From Quadrisphaera sp. DSM 44207 (lineage in GTDB: Bacteria > Actinomycetota > Actinomycetes > Actinomycetales > Quadrisphaeraceae): 64,000 nt of DNA. Below are positions 34,801 through 43,932 of the stretch, piece after piece. Under the pieces are notes generated by a model, which was not told the DNA's origin, ran no database searches, and worked only from the letters and a program-made list of their open reading frames with translations. The stretch's first letter is position 1. Every line of letters starts with the position of its first letter. The DNA is taken from positions 434,001-498,000 of the forward strand of contig NZ_FNKA01000003.1 in assembly GCF_900101335.1 (NCBI RefSeq), read 5' to 3'. The translations under genes were made by a program, and so were the position numbers.

Positions 34801-35924
34801 GCGCGCCGGTCGAGCCGGGACCGGCGCTGACCGGCCCGGAGCGCGCCCGCTACGCGCGCCAGCTGGCGCTGCCCGGGTTCGGCGAGACCGCGCAGCGGCG
34901 CCTGCGTGCCGCCCGCGTCGCGGTCGTGGGTGCCGGCGGGCTGGGCTCGCCCGTGATCTCCTACCTCGCGGCCGCCGGGGTCGGGGCGCTCGTCGTCGTC
35001 GACGACGACGTCGTGGAGGCCTCGAACCTGCAGCGGCAGGTGCTGCACGGCGTGGAGGACCTCGGGCGGGCCAAGGCCGACAGCGCCGCGCGGGCGGTGC
35101 ACCGCCTCGACCCCGGGGTCGTCGTCGAGCCGGTGCGCGAGCGCCTGACCGACGCGAACGCGGACCGCCTCCTGGCCGGCTGCGACCTCGTGGTGGACGG
35201 CGCCGACAACTTCGCCACCCGCTACGCCGTCGCCGACGCCTGCGCCCGGCTCGGGCTGCCGGAGGTCTTCGGCTCGGTGCTGCGCTTCGACGCCCAGGTG
35301 GGCGTCTTCTGGCCCGGCCGCGGCGCGACCTACCGCGACGTCTTCCCGGCGCCGCCGCCGGCCGGCTCGGTGGCCTCCTGCGCCGAGGCCGGCGTGCTGG
35401 GGGCGCTGTGCGGGGTGGTCGGGTCCGTGATGGCCGTCGAGGCCGTCAAGGTGCTCACCGGCACGGGCCGCCCGCTCGTGGACCGCCTGCTCGTGCTCGA
35501 CGCCCTGACGATGTCGTGGCGCGCGGTGCGGGTGCGCGCGGCGCAGGAGGGCGCCGCACCGGCACCGGCACCCGCGCCCGCCCCGGAGCCCGAGGAGCCG
35601 CTGCCCGCGGACGCCGTCGTGGCCCCGCGCGAGCTGGCGCGCCTGCTCGCGGCGGGGGAGGTGCTGCTGGTGGACGTGCGCACCCCGGCCGAGCGGGAGC
35701 TCGCCGCCCTGCCCGGGGCGGTGCCCGTGCCGCTGGCGCAGGTGCTCGACGGCACGGCCGACCTGCCCCGCGACCGCCCCGTGGTGCTGCACTGCCGCTC
35801 CGGAGCGCGCTCGGAGCTGGCGGTGCGGGCCCTGCGGGCGCGCGGGCGCGCGGACGCGGCCCACCTGGACGGCGGCCTGCTGGCCTGGGCCGCGCAGGTG
35901 GACCCGTCCCTGCCCGTGGCCTGA
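34797..35924 (+). CDS. moeZ: MoeZ: MoeB/ThiF adenylyltransferase fused to rhodanese
   Basis: The 375-residue protein has an N-terminal E1-like domain (RYARQLALPGFGETAQ, VVGAGGLGSPVISYLAAAGVG, DDDVVEASNLQRQ, GADNFATRY, SCAEAGVLG) and a C-terminal rhodanese domain with active-site LHCRSGARSE. It adenylates and thiocarboxylates CysO/MoaD-type sulfur carriers. As in other MoeZ proteins, the CxxC zinc motif of E. coli MoeB is missing (TYRDVFP). GTG start overlaps the DUF3152 gene. Rv3206c is the M. tuberculosis equivalent from memory. Confidence 0.93.
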   Translation: MSAPVEPGPALTGPERARYARQLALPGFGETAQRRLRAARVAVVGAGGLGSPVISYLAAAGVGALVVVDDDVVEASNLQRQVLHGVEDLGRAKADSAARAVHRLDPGVVVEPVRERLTDANADRLLAGCDLVVDGADNFATRYAVADACARLGLPEVFGSVLRFDAQVGVFWPGRGATYRDVFPAPPPAGSVASCAEAGVLGALCGVVGSVMAVEAVKVLTGTGRPLVDRLLVLDALTMSWRAVRVRAAQEGAAPAPAPAPAPEPEEPLPADAVVAPRELARLLAAGEVLLVDVRTPAERELAALPGAVPVPLAQVLDGTADLPRDRPVVLHCRSGARSELAVRALRARGRADAAHLDGGLLAWAAQVDPSLPVA

Positions 35925-35940
35925 GGCCGCCCTCGCGGCG

Positions 35941-35960
35941 CGGCGCCGGTGCGGGCGCCG
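35941..35960. terminator. Hairpin between moeZ and convergent surface-protein gene
   Basis: CGGCGCC (35941-35947) pairs with GGCGCCG (35954-35960) around a 6-nt loop in the 38-bp gap between two convergent genes. The stem is perfect but there is no T-run. Confidence 0.5.
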
Positions 35961-35962
35961 GG

Positions 35963-36976
35963 TCAGAACTCGCGGTCCAGGGGCGCCGGCTCGCTGAACG
36001 CGGTGGTCGTGCCGGGGTTGCCGGCCCGGTCGAGCACGGTGGCGGTCGGCGTCCAGACCATGGTGCCCGTGCTGGTGGAGGTGCCCGCGCCGGCGGAGGC
36101 GGTCCCGAGGCGCACGACGACGGTGGAGGTGGTGCCGGTGCTGCCCCACGTCATCGTCGAGCGCACCGCGGTGCCCGGGGCGCCGAAGGTCGCGTTCGCC
36201 GTCACGTAGCCCGTGGCCCCCAGGGCCACGGTCCCGAGCGGCAGGAGGGCGGTGTTGGCGTCGTTGTAGACGAGGAAGGTGTCACCGGTCGACCCGCCGG
36301 TGTTGTTGATCCGCACCGTCACGTTCGTCGACGCCCCGGTCCAGCCCGCCAGCACCGAGACGGGGTCGACGACGTCGCTGTAGGTGAGCACCAGGGTGTC
36401 GCCCGCGCCGGGGCTGCCGGCGGTGCCCGCGTTGGTCGTCTGGACGTCGGCCGGCGCCGGCGCGGTGTTGTCCACGACGACGCTGCCGGCCACCGTGACG
36501 GCGTTCGCCGTGGGGGTGGCGAGGTCGCGCGCGGTGGCGCTGGTGGCGTACGTCGCAGCGGCCTTGGTGGCGGCGGCGGTCTGCTGCGCGGTGGCGTGGG
36601 TGTAGGCCGTGCCGGCGATGGTCGCGGCGCTCGCGGTCATGGCGGCCGCGGTCTGGCCCGCGGTCAGGGCGCTGACGTCGCCGGTGACGGTGCCCAGGCC
36701 CGACGGCGGGTTGGAGCCGGGGTTCTCCGCCGCGCTGACGTGGAACCGGTAGGTGCCGCCCTGGCGCACGTACCCGGGGATGCTCCCGCCCGTGCGCAGC
36801 ACCACGGGCACCGAGGCGGTCGGCGGCCTCCAGTCCGGTGCGGCGCTGAAGGTGCTGCCGGTGGTGGACGTCGTCGCGGTGAAGGTGGCGTGCGTGCCGA
36901 GCACGGGCGCGGCGGCCAGGGCGCCCACCACCGCGGCGGTGCCGAGCAGCCGTCGGCGCCGGCGCTCACCGGCCAC
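35963..36976 (-). CDS. Secreted Thr/Ala-rich surface protein of the SipW cluster
   Basis: The 337-residue protein has an Arg-rich start and signal (LLGTAAVVGALAAAPVLGTHATFTATTSTTG). The ATFT segment just after the hydrophobic core resembles TasA/camelysin-type signal ends. The body is rich in Thr, Ala, Ser and Val with Ig-like beta strands (DTLVLTYSD, NVTVRINNTGG, TDRAG-type endings) and almost no Lys or Cys. It starts at a GTG overlapping the SipW gene by 11 bp. I know no specific family; a secreted wall- or matrix-associated protein processed by the adjacent peptidase is likely. Confidence 0.8.
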   Translation of the reverse strand: MAGERRRRRLLGTAAVVGALAAAPVLGTHATFTATTSTTGSTFSAAPDWRPPTASVPVVLRTGGSIPGYVRQGGTYRFHVSAAENPGSNPPSGLGTVTGDVSALTAGQTAAAMTASAATIAGTAYTHATAQQTAAATKAAATYATSATARDLATPTANAVTVAGSVVVDNTAPAPADVQTTNAGTAGSPGAGDTLVLTYSDVVDPVSVLAGWTGASTNVTVRINNTGGSTGDTFLVYNDANTALLPLGTVALGATGYVTANATFGAPGTAVRSTMTWGSTGTTSTVVVRLGTASAGAGTSTSTGTMVWTPTATVLDRAGNPGTTTAFSEPAPLDREF

Positions 36977-37619
36977 CGAGCACCCCGCGGGCGTGGCGGG
37001 CCCAGGGCCGCGGGGTGCGGACCACCGGCCGGGCGGAGGAGCCGGCGTCCTCGCCGGCCCTCTCGACGGCCTCGTCGGGACGGCGGGGGAGCCAGATCAT
37101 CACGACGGCCGCCAGCCCCAGCGCCCCGGCGGTGCCGGTGAGCGCGAGCCGGCCGGTGGGGGTGGCCAGGGCGCCCACGACGTAGCCGGCGCGGGGCACG
37201 TGCGCGACGACCCTGCCCACGGAGCCGCCGGCGGGCACGGACCAGCTCTCGCCGACGGCGTTGGCGTCGCCGCGGGTGACGACCTGCGCCACGGCCCCGT
37301 CGTGCAGCACGCTCTGCACCCGGTGGGTGACGTACCGGTCGGCCGTCGGGTCGCGGAAGGTGACGACGTCCCCGGCGCGCAGCTGCTCGGTGCGCACCAC
37401 CTGCGTCAGCACGAGGTCGCCGACGCCGAGGGCGGGCTGCATGCTCCCGGACAGCACGGTCATCACCCGCACGCGCCCGGGCTGCCCCTCGCCCGCCAGC
37501 AGGGCGCTGCCGGCCACGAGGCCCAGCACGACCCAGGCCGCCAGCAGGCGGCCCGCGGCCAGGCCCCGGCGCACCCGGCCCCGGCGCACGAGGCCCGGGC
37601 GCACCCGGCCAGCGCTCAC
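36966..37619 (-). CDS. sipW: SipW-type (ER-like) signal peptidase I, S26B
   Basis: The 217-residue protein has a span near residues 22-42, catalytic Ser in VLSGSMQPAL, and YVTHRVQSV where bacterial-type enzymes have Lys. This Ser/His pair marks the archaeal/ER/SipW type. GDANAVGE and a C-terminal span (LALTGTAGALGLAAVVMIWL) follow. In Bacillus, SipW processes TasA and TapA. Here the gene overlaps a camelysin-like gene on one side (GTGA) and a secreted protein gene on the other, so both are probable substrates. Confidence 0.92.
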   Translation of the reverse strand: MSAGRVRPGLVRRGRVRRGLAAGRLLAAWVVLGLVAGSALLAGEGQPGRVRVMTVLSGSMQPALGVGDLVLTQVVRTEQLRAGDVVTFRDPTADRYVTHRVQSVLHDGAVAQVVTRGDANAVGESWSVPAGGSVGRVVAHVPRAGYVVGALATPTGRLALTGTAGALGLAAVVMIWLPRRPDEAVERAGEDAGSSARPVVRTPRPWARHARGVLGGR

Positions 37620-38224
37620 GCGCGGGCCTCCCAGCGGAAGGCGGCGCCGGCGCTCAGGCCCTGGGCGGCGTTGTCGGGCAGGACCTCCACGGAGATCCGG
37701 TAGGAGGTGCTGCGGCCGGTCGGCCACGTCGCCAGCGGGTCGGCCACGCCGGTGTCGAAGCTCGTGGGGTAGGCGGCGAGGGTGCCGGAGTACAGCACGC
37801 CCGGCCCGAGCCCGCGGTGGTCGGTGGTGTCCGCCGTGAAGCCGGCGCACGAGTCGAAGGACGGCGTCGCGTCGGTGCCCCGCACGACGGTGACCTTCAG
37901 GTAGGGGGCCAGCGCGCCGGTGGCGGCGCCGTGCAGGCGCACGGGCGCGGGGATCGAGCCGGTGTACGTCACCCGGATGCAGCCGGTGTCCGGAACGCCG
38001 GGGCGGGCGTTGGACAGGGTGAGCATCGCCCCGTCGACGTCGTTGTCCGAGATCCGCACGGTGCCGGCCGTGAACGCGTTGCCGGGGTTGGCCGTGGTGC
38101 TCGAGAGCGCGGCGTGCGTGCCGCCGCCGATCGCGGAGGACGCGCCGAGCAGGACCGCGGCGGTCAGGGCCAGCTTGGCCGGGGTGCCGGGGCTGCGCGC
38201 GGGGCGTGCGGTGGGCCGCGCCAC
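37616..38224 (-). CDS. TasA/camelysin-like secreted protein B
   Basis: The 202-residue protein has the SipW-type signal LALTAAVLLGASSAIGGGTHAALSSTTANPGNAFTAGTV. The GGTxAxxS-x-T-xN-x-GNxFxAGT pattern marks the TasA/CalY family. The body is a jelly-roll-like beta protein with two Cys (GCIRVTY, DSCAGF). The TasA family forms extracellular fibres in Bacillus biofilms. The GTG directly follows the upstream stop, and the end overlaps sipW. It is paralogous to the protein at 38862-39464. Confidence 0.87.
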   Translation of the reverse strand: MARPTARPARSPGTPAKLALTAAVLLGASSAIGGGTHAALSSTTANPGNAFTAGTVRISDNDVDGAMLTLSNARPGVPDTGCIRVTYTGSIPAPVRLHGAATGALAPYLKVTVVRGTDATPSFDSCAGFTADTTDHRGLGPGVLYSGTLAAYPTSFDTGVADPLATWPTGRSTSYRISVEVLPDNAAQGLSAGAAFRWEARA

Positions 38225-38830
38225 TCAGGCCTCCACGGGGGACGAGGTCAGCTGCAGGTCGAGGACGACGCGGCGGCCTGCCGCGGCGGCGGAGCTGCCC
38301 TTGGGCAGCGCGACCGCGACGGTCAGCGGCGGCCGCTCGCCGGGCAGGACGTGCACGGTGCGGGACGGCGCGGCGCGCAGCTGCCCGCGGGGACCGTCGT
38401 AGACGACGTCGTCCCCGAGGCTGACCCTCACGCGCAGCCGGTCCTCCAGGCCCGAGGCGGCACCGCCGTCGCGGACCGCCAGCTGCACCGGCGCGGCGGT
38501 CTCCGAGACCAGGACCACCCGCCCGGACGCCGCGCCGGCGCGACCGGGGCGCACGGGGGCCTCGACCAGCAGCTGGCCGCCGTCCGCGAGCCCGACCTCG
38601 CCGCTGCGGGTGACCACCGCGTCGACCACCAGGGGCAGCGGCGCCGGCCCGGCGGGCGGGCGCAGCGCCGGCAGCAGCACCGCGGCCGCCGCGAGGCCGG
38701 CGAGCAGCCCGGAGGCGCGCAGCCCCGCTGCCCGGCGCACCGACCCGCGGGCCGGTGCCGGGGCGCGACCGCCCGCCGGGCGCGCGGCGGCGTGCCGCGG
38801 GCCCGGTCGGGAGCTGCTGCGCGTGCTCAT
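38225..38830 (-). CDS. Hypothetical single-span beta protein of the SipW cluster
   Basis: The 201-residue protein has an Arg/Ala-rich 36-residue N-terminus, one span (AGLRASGLLAGLAAAAVLLPAL) and an exported beta-rich domain with no Cys. I recognise no family. It lies between the two camelysin-like genes: 31 bp after the first and directly abutting the second. A role in assembling or anchoring those proteins, as TapA does for TasA, is a guess from position. Confidence 0.75.
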   Translation of the reverse strand: MSTRSSSRPGPRHAAARPAGGRAPAPARGSVRRAAGLRASGLLAGLAAAAVLLPALRPPAGPAPLPLVVDAVVTRSGEVGLADGGQLLVEAPVRPGRAGAASGRVVLVSETAAPVQLAVRDGGAASGLEDRLRVRVSLGDDVVYDGPRGQLRAAPSRTVHVLPGERPPLTVAVALPKGSSAAAAGRRVVLDLQLTSSPVEA

Positions 38831-38861
38831 GGGTTCGACGTGGCTCGGACGGGGGTGACCG

Positions 38862-39464
38862 TCAGACGACCGTGTCGGCCTGCCAGGTGTAGGTGTGCAG
38901 GCCGGAGCTGTCGGCGCCGGCGGGGCGCGCGTCGTTGTTCACGCGCACCGTCACGCGGTAGACGACCGAGTTGCCGCTCGTCCACGGGTTCGCCCCGTTG
39001 GGGGTGTAGGCGACGCCGGTGGCGGCGCTGCCGTGGCTGGTCCGGAAGCCGGCCAGCGTGCCGTTGTACAGCACCGCCGCCGGGGTGAACCCGGTGCAGG
39101 AGGGGAAGCTGGAGGACGCCTGCGTGCCGGCCTCGACCTTCAGGTCGACGTAGGGGGCGCCGGAGTCCAGCGTGCTGGCCATGAACAGCTTCACGGTGCT
39201 GTCGAGGGAGCCGGAGTAGGAGACCCGGATGCACCGCTCGACGGCCGGGTCGCTGACCTGCGCCTTGTCGACCTGGTACATGAAGGTGCCCGCGTCGTTG
39301 TCCGTCAGGGCGATCGTGGCCGCGCTGATGCGGTTGCCCTCGTTCGCCGTGGTGTCGCTCAGCGCCGCGGTGGTGCCGGCGACGCCGGCCACGCTCACCA
39401 TGGTCACCGCGGCCAGGGACGCGAGCACCTTGCCGGTGCCGACCCCTGCGGTCAGAGCTCTCAT
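38862..39464 (-). CDS. TasA/camelysin-like secreted protein A
   Basis: The 200-residue protein starts with a signal (VLASLAAVTMVSVAGVAGTTAALSDTTANEGNRISAATIAL). The TxAALSDTxxNxGN pattern after the core is the SipW-substrate signature. Two Cys (ERCIRVSY, PSCTGF) are at the same places as in protein B. ATG start with GGAGG 8 nt upstream. It is the first gene of the leftward five-gene cluster, and the 168-bp gap before idi should contain the cluster promoter. Confidence 0.88.
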   Translation of the reverse strand: MRALTAGVGTGKVLASLAAVTMVSVAGVAGTTAALSDTTANEGNRISAATIALTDNDAGTFMYQVDKAQVSDPAVERCIRVSYSGSLDSTVKLFMASTLDSGAPYVDLKVEAGTQASSSFPSCTGFTPAAVLYNGTLAGFRTSHGSAATGVAYTPNGANPWTSGNSVVYRVTVRVNNDARPAGADSSGLHTYTWQADTVV

Positions 39465-39632
39465 CGACCCGTCCTCCCGTTCGCGCCCCGTCGGCGCCTC
39501 GTGCCCGGTGCTCGCACCGGGCTGGTCCCTGCGGACCGCTCGGGGATCCATCGGCAGGTCGGGCGCGACCTTGAGCGGTGCGCGCGGCGCCGGCCGCAGC
39601 GCCGCGCGCCGGGGCGCCCGTAGGCTGCCCGG

Positions 39633-40187
39633 GTGAGCGCTCCCGCGACCGAGCAGCACGTCGAGCGGCCCGTGGAGCGGGTCGTCCTGCTGGGGGCCGA
39701 CGGCTCCCCGGTGGGCACCGCGGACAAGGCGACCGTGCACGGCGCCGACACCCCGCTGCACCTGGCGTTCTCGTGCTACGCCACGGACGGCGCGGGGCGG
39801 CTGCTGCTGACCCGCCGGGCGATGGCCAAGCGCACGTGGCCGGGGGTGTGGACCAACACGGTGTGCGGGCACCCGGCGCCGGGGGAGGGCTCCGAGGAGG
39901 CCGTCGTGCGCCGCGCCCGCCAGGAGCTCGGCCTGCGCCTGCGCGACGTCGTCCCGGTGCTGCCGGACTTCGCCTACCGCGCCACGGACGCGTCCGGGGT
40001 CGTGGAGAACGAGGTGTGCCCCGTCTACACCGCGGTCGCCGACGCCGACCCCGACCCCGACCCCGACGAGGTCGCCGAGTGGCGGTGGGTCGACTGGCGC
40101 GACGCCGTGGACGTCGCCCGGCGCGCCCCGTGGGCGCTCAGCCCCTGGTCGGTGCTGCAGCTGCCGCTGCTCGACGCCGCGCGGTGA
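39633..40187 (+). CDS. idi: Isopentenyl-diphosphate delta-isomerase, type I
   Basis: The 184-residue Nudix-fold enzyme interconverts IPP and DMAPP for isoprenoid synthesis. TWPGVWTNTVCGHPAPGE contains the active-site Cys, and a Nudix-like EEAVVRRARQELGL and NEVCPVYTA (catalytic Glu) follow. The GTG lies 6 nt after TAGGCT (39621-39626), a leaderless arrangement. The downstream alkyltransferase-like gene overlaps as GTGA, although no metabolic link is obvious. Confidence 0.94.
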   Translation: MSAPATEQHVERPVERVVLLGADGSPVGTADKATVHGADTPLHLAFSCYATDGAGRLLLTRRAMAKRTWPGVWTNTVCGHPAPGEGSEEAVVRRARQELGLRLRDVVPVLPDFAYRATDASGVVENEVCPVYTAVADADPDPDPDEVAEWRWVDWRDAVDVARRAPWALSPWSVLQLPLLDAAR

Positions 40188-40621
40188 CCGGGCGGCCGCG
40201 CGAGCGGCCCCGCGGGCGCCGCTACCTCGACGACGTCGGGCCGCTGGTCGACGCCATCCCGCCGGGGAGGGCGCTGACCTACGGCGACGTCGCGGAGCTG
40301 ACCGGCTGGGGCGCCGCGCGCGCCGTCGGCGCGGTGATGGCCCAGCACGGCCACGAGCTGCCGTGGTGGCGCGTGGTGCGGGCCGACGGCTCGCTGCCGG
40401 CGGGGCTGCTGCCGCGCGCGCGGCTGCACTGGGCCGAGGAGGGCACGCCGGTGCTGCGCGGCGGGGACGCCGTCGACCTCGCCCGCGCCCGCTGGGACCC
40501 CGGCCCCGGCGCCGAGCCGGGCGCGCACCCCGGCGCGCACCCCGGCGCGGACGCGGGGGAAGCGCAGGGAGGGCGGAAGCCCCCGCGCCCGTCGGGGTGC
40601 TGTGGCAGCGTGCGCCCGTGA
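40184..40621 (+). CDS. Alkyltransferase-like (ATL) DNA-binding protein
   Basis: A 145-residue protein with the O6-alkylguanine transferase C-terminal fold: VDAIPPGRALTYGDVAELTG, AARAVGAVMAQHG and LPWWRVVRADGSLP. The active-site PCHR of real transferases is replaced by PWWR, so it is an ATL protein that flags alkylated guanine for nucleotide excision repair. The C-terminus has GAHP-type repeats. GTGA overlaps on both ends, with idi and adnA. Confidence 0.9.
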   Translation: MTGRPRERPRGRRYLDDVGPLVDAIPPGRALTYGDVAELTGWGAARAVGAVMAQHGHELPWWRVVRADGSLPAGLLPRARLHWAEEGTPVLRGGDAVDLARARWDPGPGAEPGAHPGAHPGADAGEAQGGRKPPRPSGCCGSVRP

Positions 40622-43600
40622 TCACCCCCGCCTCCTCGCCGACCGCCGCCCGCGGCGCGCCGGCGCCCGTGCTGGTGCGCCGACCGGGCCCGGGCGCGCA
40701 CGCGCCCGAGCTGGACGCCGAGCAGCAGCGGGTGGTCGACCACCGCCGGGGCGCCGGGCCGCTGGTGGTGCTGGGAGCGCCGGGCACGGGGCGCACGACC
40801 GCCCTGGTGGAGGCGCTCGTCGCGAGGGTGGAGCGCGACGGCGACCCCGTCTCCTCCCTGCTCGTGCTCGCTCCCGGCCGCCGCGCCGCGGCCTCCCTGC
40901 GCGACCGGGTCTCGGCGCGGCTGGCGCGCACGGCGACGGAGCCGCTGGTGCGCACGCCGCACGCCTACGCCTGGGCGCTGCTGCGCCGGGCCGCGGTGCG
41001 GGCCGGCGACGAGCCCGTGCGCCTGCTCTCGGGCCCGGAGCAGGACCAGGCCCTCGCCGAGCTGCTGCGCGGCCACGAGGCGGGCGACGCCCCGGCGCCC
41101 GACTGGCCCGCCGGCGTCGACGCCGCCGTGCGGCGCCTGCGGGGGTTCCGCGCCGAGCTGCGCGACCTCGTCATGCGCGCCCAGGAGCACGCGCTGCCCC
41201 CCGCGCAGCTGGCCCGCCTGGGCATCGAGCACGGCCGCCCGGAGTGGGGAGCGGCGGCGCAGGTGCTCGCGGAGCACCGGCAGGTGAGCGCGCTGGCCGA
41301 CCCCGGCGCCCACGACCCCGCGGCGATCGTGCAGGACGCCGTGGCGCTCCTGCGCGCCGACCCGCCGCTGCTGGCCGCCGAGCGGGCCCGCCTCACCCTC
41401 GTGGCGGTCGAGGACCACCACGAGTCCACCGCGGCGGTCTCGAGCCTGCTGGACCTGCTGGCCGGCGGCCCCGACCTGCTGCTCGCGGGCGATCCGGACG
41501 CGACGACGTCGGGCTTCCGCGGCGGCGACCCGGCCCTGCTGGTGGAGGCCGCGCAGCGGCACCGCCGCGCCGACGGGCGCCCGGCGCCCGTGGTGGTGCT
41601 GCGCACGCGCTGGCGCCACGGCCGGGACCTGGCGGCAGCGGTGCGGCGGGTGGAGGAGCGCATCGGCAGCCGGGGCGCCGTCGCGCACCGCGCGGCGGGT
41701 CCGGCGCCGAGCGCGCCGGACGGCGCCGTCGAGGGGCACGTGCTGCGCTCGAGCGCCCAGCAGGCCGCGTTCGTGGCCGGCCTGCTGCGCCGCGAGCACC
41801 TGGTCGGCGGCACGCCGTGGGGGGCCATGGCCGTGGTGGTGCGCTCCGGGCGCGCGACGGCCGCGCTGCGGCGCGCGCTCACCGCGGCCGGCGTGCCCGT
41901 CGCCCTGCCGCCCGCCTCGGTGCCGCTGCGGGAGGAGCCGGCGGTGCGCCCGCTGGTCACCGCCCTGCGCGCGGTGCTGCGGCAGGCCTCGCGGGGGGCG
42001 CCGGCGCTGGAGGAGGTGCTCGAGCTGCTCGCGGCACCGGTCGGCGCGGCCGACGCGCTCGCGCTGCGGCGGCTGCGGCAGGGTCTGCTGGCGGTCGAGC
42101 GCGCGGGCGGCGGCGCGCGCGGCAGCGACGAGCTGCTGGTCGAGGCGGTGCTCGACCCCGACCGCTGCGCGGCCCTGCCCGAGCGCGCGGCCCGCCCGGC
42201 CCGAGCGGTGGCGCGCGTGCTCGCGGCCGGACGGCGGGCGGCCGCCGACCCCGGCGCCGGCGTCGAGGCGGTGCTGTGGGCGCTGTGGGAGGCCACCGGC
42301 CTGGCCCACCCGTGGCGAGAGCAGGCGCTGTCCGGCGGGCCGGCCGGGGCGCGCGCCGACCGCGACCTCGACGCCGTGGTCGCGCTCTTCGACGCCGCCG
42401 CGCGCTTCGAGGAGCGCTCGCCCGCAGCGCCCGCCCAGCGCTTCCTCGAGCACCTGGAGGCGCAGGACGTGCCCTCCGACACCCTCGCCGAGCACTCCCC
42501 GGACGACGACGCCGTGGCCCTGGTGACGCCGCAGGGCGCGAGCGGGCGCGAGTGGGACGTCGTGGTCGTGGCCGGCCTGCAGGAGGGCGCCTGGCCCGAC
42601 GCGCGGCTGCGGGGCGCGCTGCTGGGGGCCGGTGACCTGGCCGACCTGCTCGCCGGCCGCGGCACCGGCCGCGGCACCGGGGGCGGCACCCCCGAGGCCG
42701 TCTCCGCCGCGCGGCACCAGCAGCTGGACGACGAGCGCCGGCTGCTGCTCGTCGCGGTCAGCCGCGCCCGGCGCCGCCTGGTGGCCACCGCCGTGCGCAC
42801 CGAGGACGAGCGGCCCTCCGCCTTCCTCGACCTCGTCGCCCCGCTCCCGCCGGCGGACTCGGGGCTGGACGGCGTGGGCGGCGCGGGCGGGGTGCCGGAG
42901 CGCCTGGTCACCCCGGTGCCGCGGCCGATGACGCTGCCCGGCCTCGTGGGGGAGCTGCGCTCGGTGCTGCTCACGCCCCTCGGGAGCGTCGACGCCACGG
43001 GCGCGCGCGTGGACGCGGCCCGGCACGCCGGCGCGGCGGCCGGGCTGGCCCGCCTGGCCGCCGCCGGCGTCCCCGGCGCCGACCCGGTGCAGTGGTACGG
43101 CCTGGCCCCCCTCAGCGACGACGGCCCCCTGCGCGGGCCGGAGGAGCCGGTGCGCGTCTCGCCGTCGGCGGTGGAGTCCTTCGCCCGCTGCGCCCTGCGC
43201 TGGCTGCTCGAGGGCAGCGGCGGGCGCCCGGCCGACTCCGTCAGCCAGGGGGTCGGCGTCCTCGTCCACGAGGTCGCGCAGGCGCTGCCCTCCGGCAGCG
43301 CGCAGGAGATGACGGCCGAGCTGGAGCGCCTGTGGCCGCGCCTGGGACTGCCCGACACGTGGGCGGGCCGCCGCGAGCTGGCCCGGGCCCGGCGCATGGT
43401 GGTCAAGCTGGCGGCCTACGTCGCGCAGGCGCGCGAGGCCGGACGCGAGGTGCTCGCCGTCGAGGCCGACGTCGAGGTGCGCGTGGGGCGGGCCCTGGTG
43501 CGCGGGCGCATCGACCGCGTCGAGCGCGAGCCCGGCGGGGCCCTGCGCGTCGTCGACCTCAAGACCGGTGCCCGCAAGCCCTCCCGCGAGGAGGTGCCCG

Positions 43601-43932
43601 TGCACCCGCAGCTGGGCCTGTACCAGGTGCTGGTCGGGGCCGGGGCGCTCGACCGCCTGCCCGGCGCGCTGCCCGACGGGCGCCCGGGGCCGGCCGCGGG
43701 CGCCGGTGCGGCCCTGGTGCAGCTGGGCGGCGAGACGAAGGGGCACGGGGAGCAGCTGCAGCCCGCGCTGGCGGGCGCGCCCGACCCGGCCTGGGCGCAC
43801 CGGCTGGTCGCGCAGACGGCCGAGGGCATGGGCGGGCGGGTCTTCGCCGCCACGGAGAACGACCTGTGCTCGCGGTGCGCGGTGAGCACCTGCTGCCCCG
43901 GCCGCCCCGAGGGCCGGCAGGTCGGCTCGTGA
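40618..43932 (+). CDS. adnA: AdnA-type UvrD-like helicase-nuclease subunit
   Basis: The 1104-residue protein combines a UvrD-like motor and a C-terminal RecB-type nuclease. The motor is degenerate: Walker A reads GAPGTGRTTA (Arg for Lys) and the Walker B region VAVEDHHES lacks the DExQD. The nuclease is intact: GVGVLVHEVAQ, RGRIDRV and RVVDLKTG, with Fe-S-type cysteines in RCALRW and CSRCAVSTCC. This fits AdnA as the non-leading subunit of the actinobacterial double-strand-break resection machine. GTG start overlaps the ATL gene; adnB overlaps the end. Confidence 0.92.
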   Translation: MITPASSPTAARGAPAPVLVRRPGPGAHAPELDAEQQRVVDHRRGAGPLVVLGAPGTGRTTALVEALVARVERDGDPVSSLLVLAPGRRAAASLRDRVSARLARTATEPLVRTPHAYAWALLRRAAVRAGDEPVRLLSGPEQDQALAELLRGHEAGDAPAPDWPAGVDAAVRRLRGFRAELRDLVMRAQEHALPPAQLARLGIEHGRPEWGAAAQVLAEHRQVSALADPGAHDPAAIVQDAVALLRADPPLLAAERARLTLVAVEDHHESTAAVSSLLDLLAGGPDLLLAGDPDATTSGFRGGDPALLVEAAQRHRRADGRPAPVVVLRTRWRHGRDLAAAVRRVEERIGSRGAVAHRAAGPAPSAPDGAVEGHVLRSSAQQAAFVAGLLRREHLVGGTPWGAMAVVVRSGRATAALRRALTAAGVPVALPPASVPLREEPAVRPLVTALRAVLRQASRGAPALEEVLELLAAPVGAADALALRRLRQGLLAVERAGGGARGSDELLVEAVLDPDRCAALPERAARPARAVARVLAAGRRAAADPGAGVEAVLWALWEATGLAHPWREQALSGGPAGARADRDLDAVVALFDAAARFEERSPAAPAQRFLEHLEAQDVPSDTLAEHSPDDDAVALVTPQGASGREWDVVVVAGLQEGAWPDARLRGALLGAGDLADLLAGRGTGRGTGGGTPEAVSAARHQQLDDERRLLLVAVSRARRRLVATAVRTEDERPSAFLDLVAPLPPADSGLDGVGGAGGVPERLVTPVPRPMTLPGLVGELRSVLLTPLGSVDATGARVDAARHAGAAAGLARLAAAGVPGADPVQWYGLAPLSDDGPLRGPEEPVRVSPSAVESFARCALRWLLEGSGGRPADSVSQGVGVLVHEVAQALPSGSAQEMTAELERLWPRLGLPDTWAGRRELARARRMVVKLAAYVAQAREAGREVLAVEADVEVRVGRALVRGRIDRVEREPGGALRVVDLKTGARKPSREEVPVHPQLGLYQVLVGAGALDRLPGALPDGRPGPAAGAGAALVQLGGETKGHGEQLQPALAGAPDPAWAHRLVAQTAEGMGGRVFAATENDLCSRCAVSTCCPGRPEGRQVGS

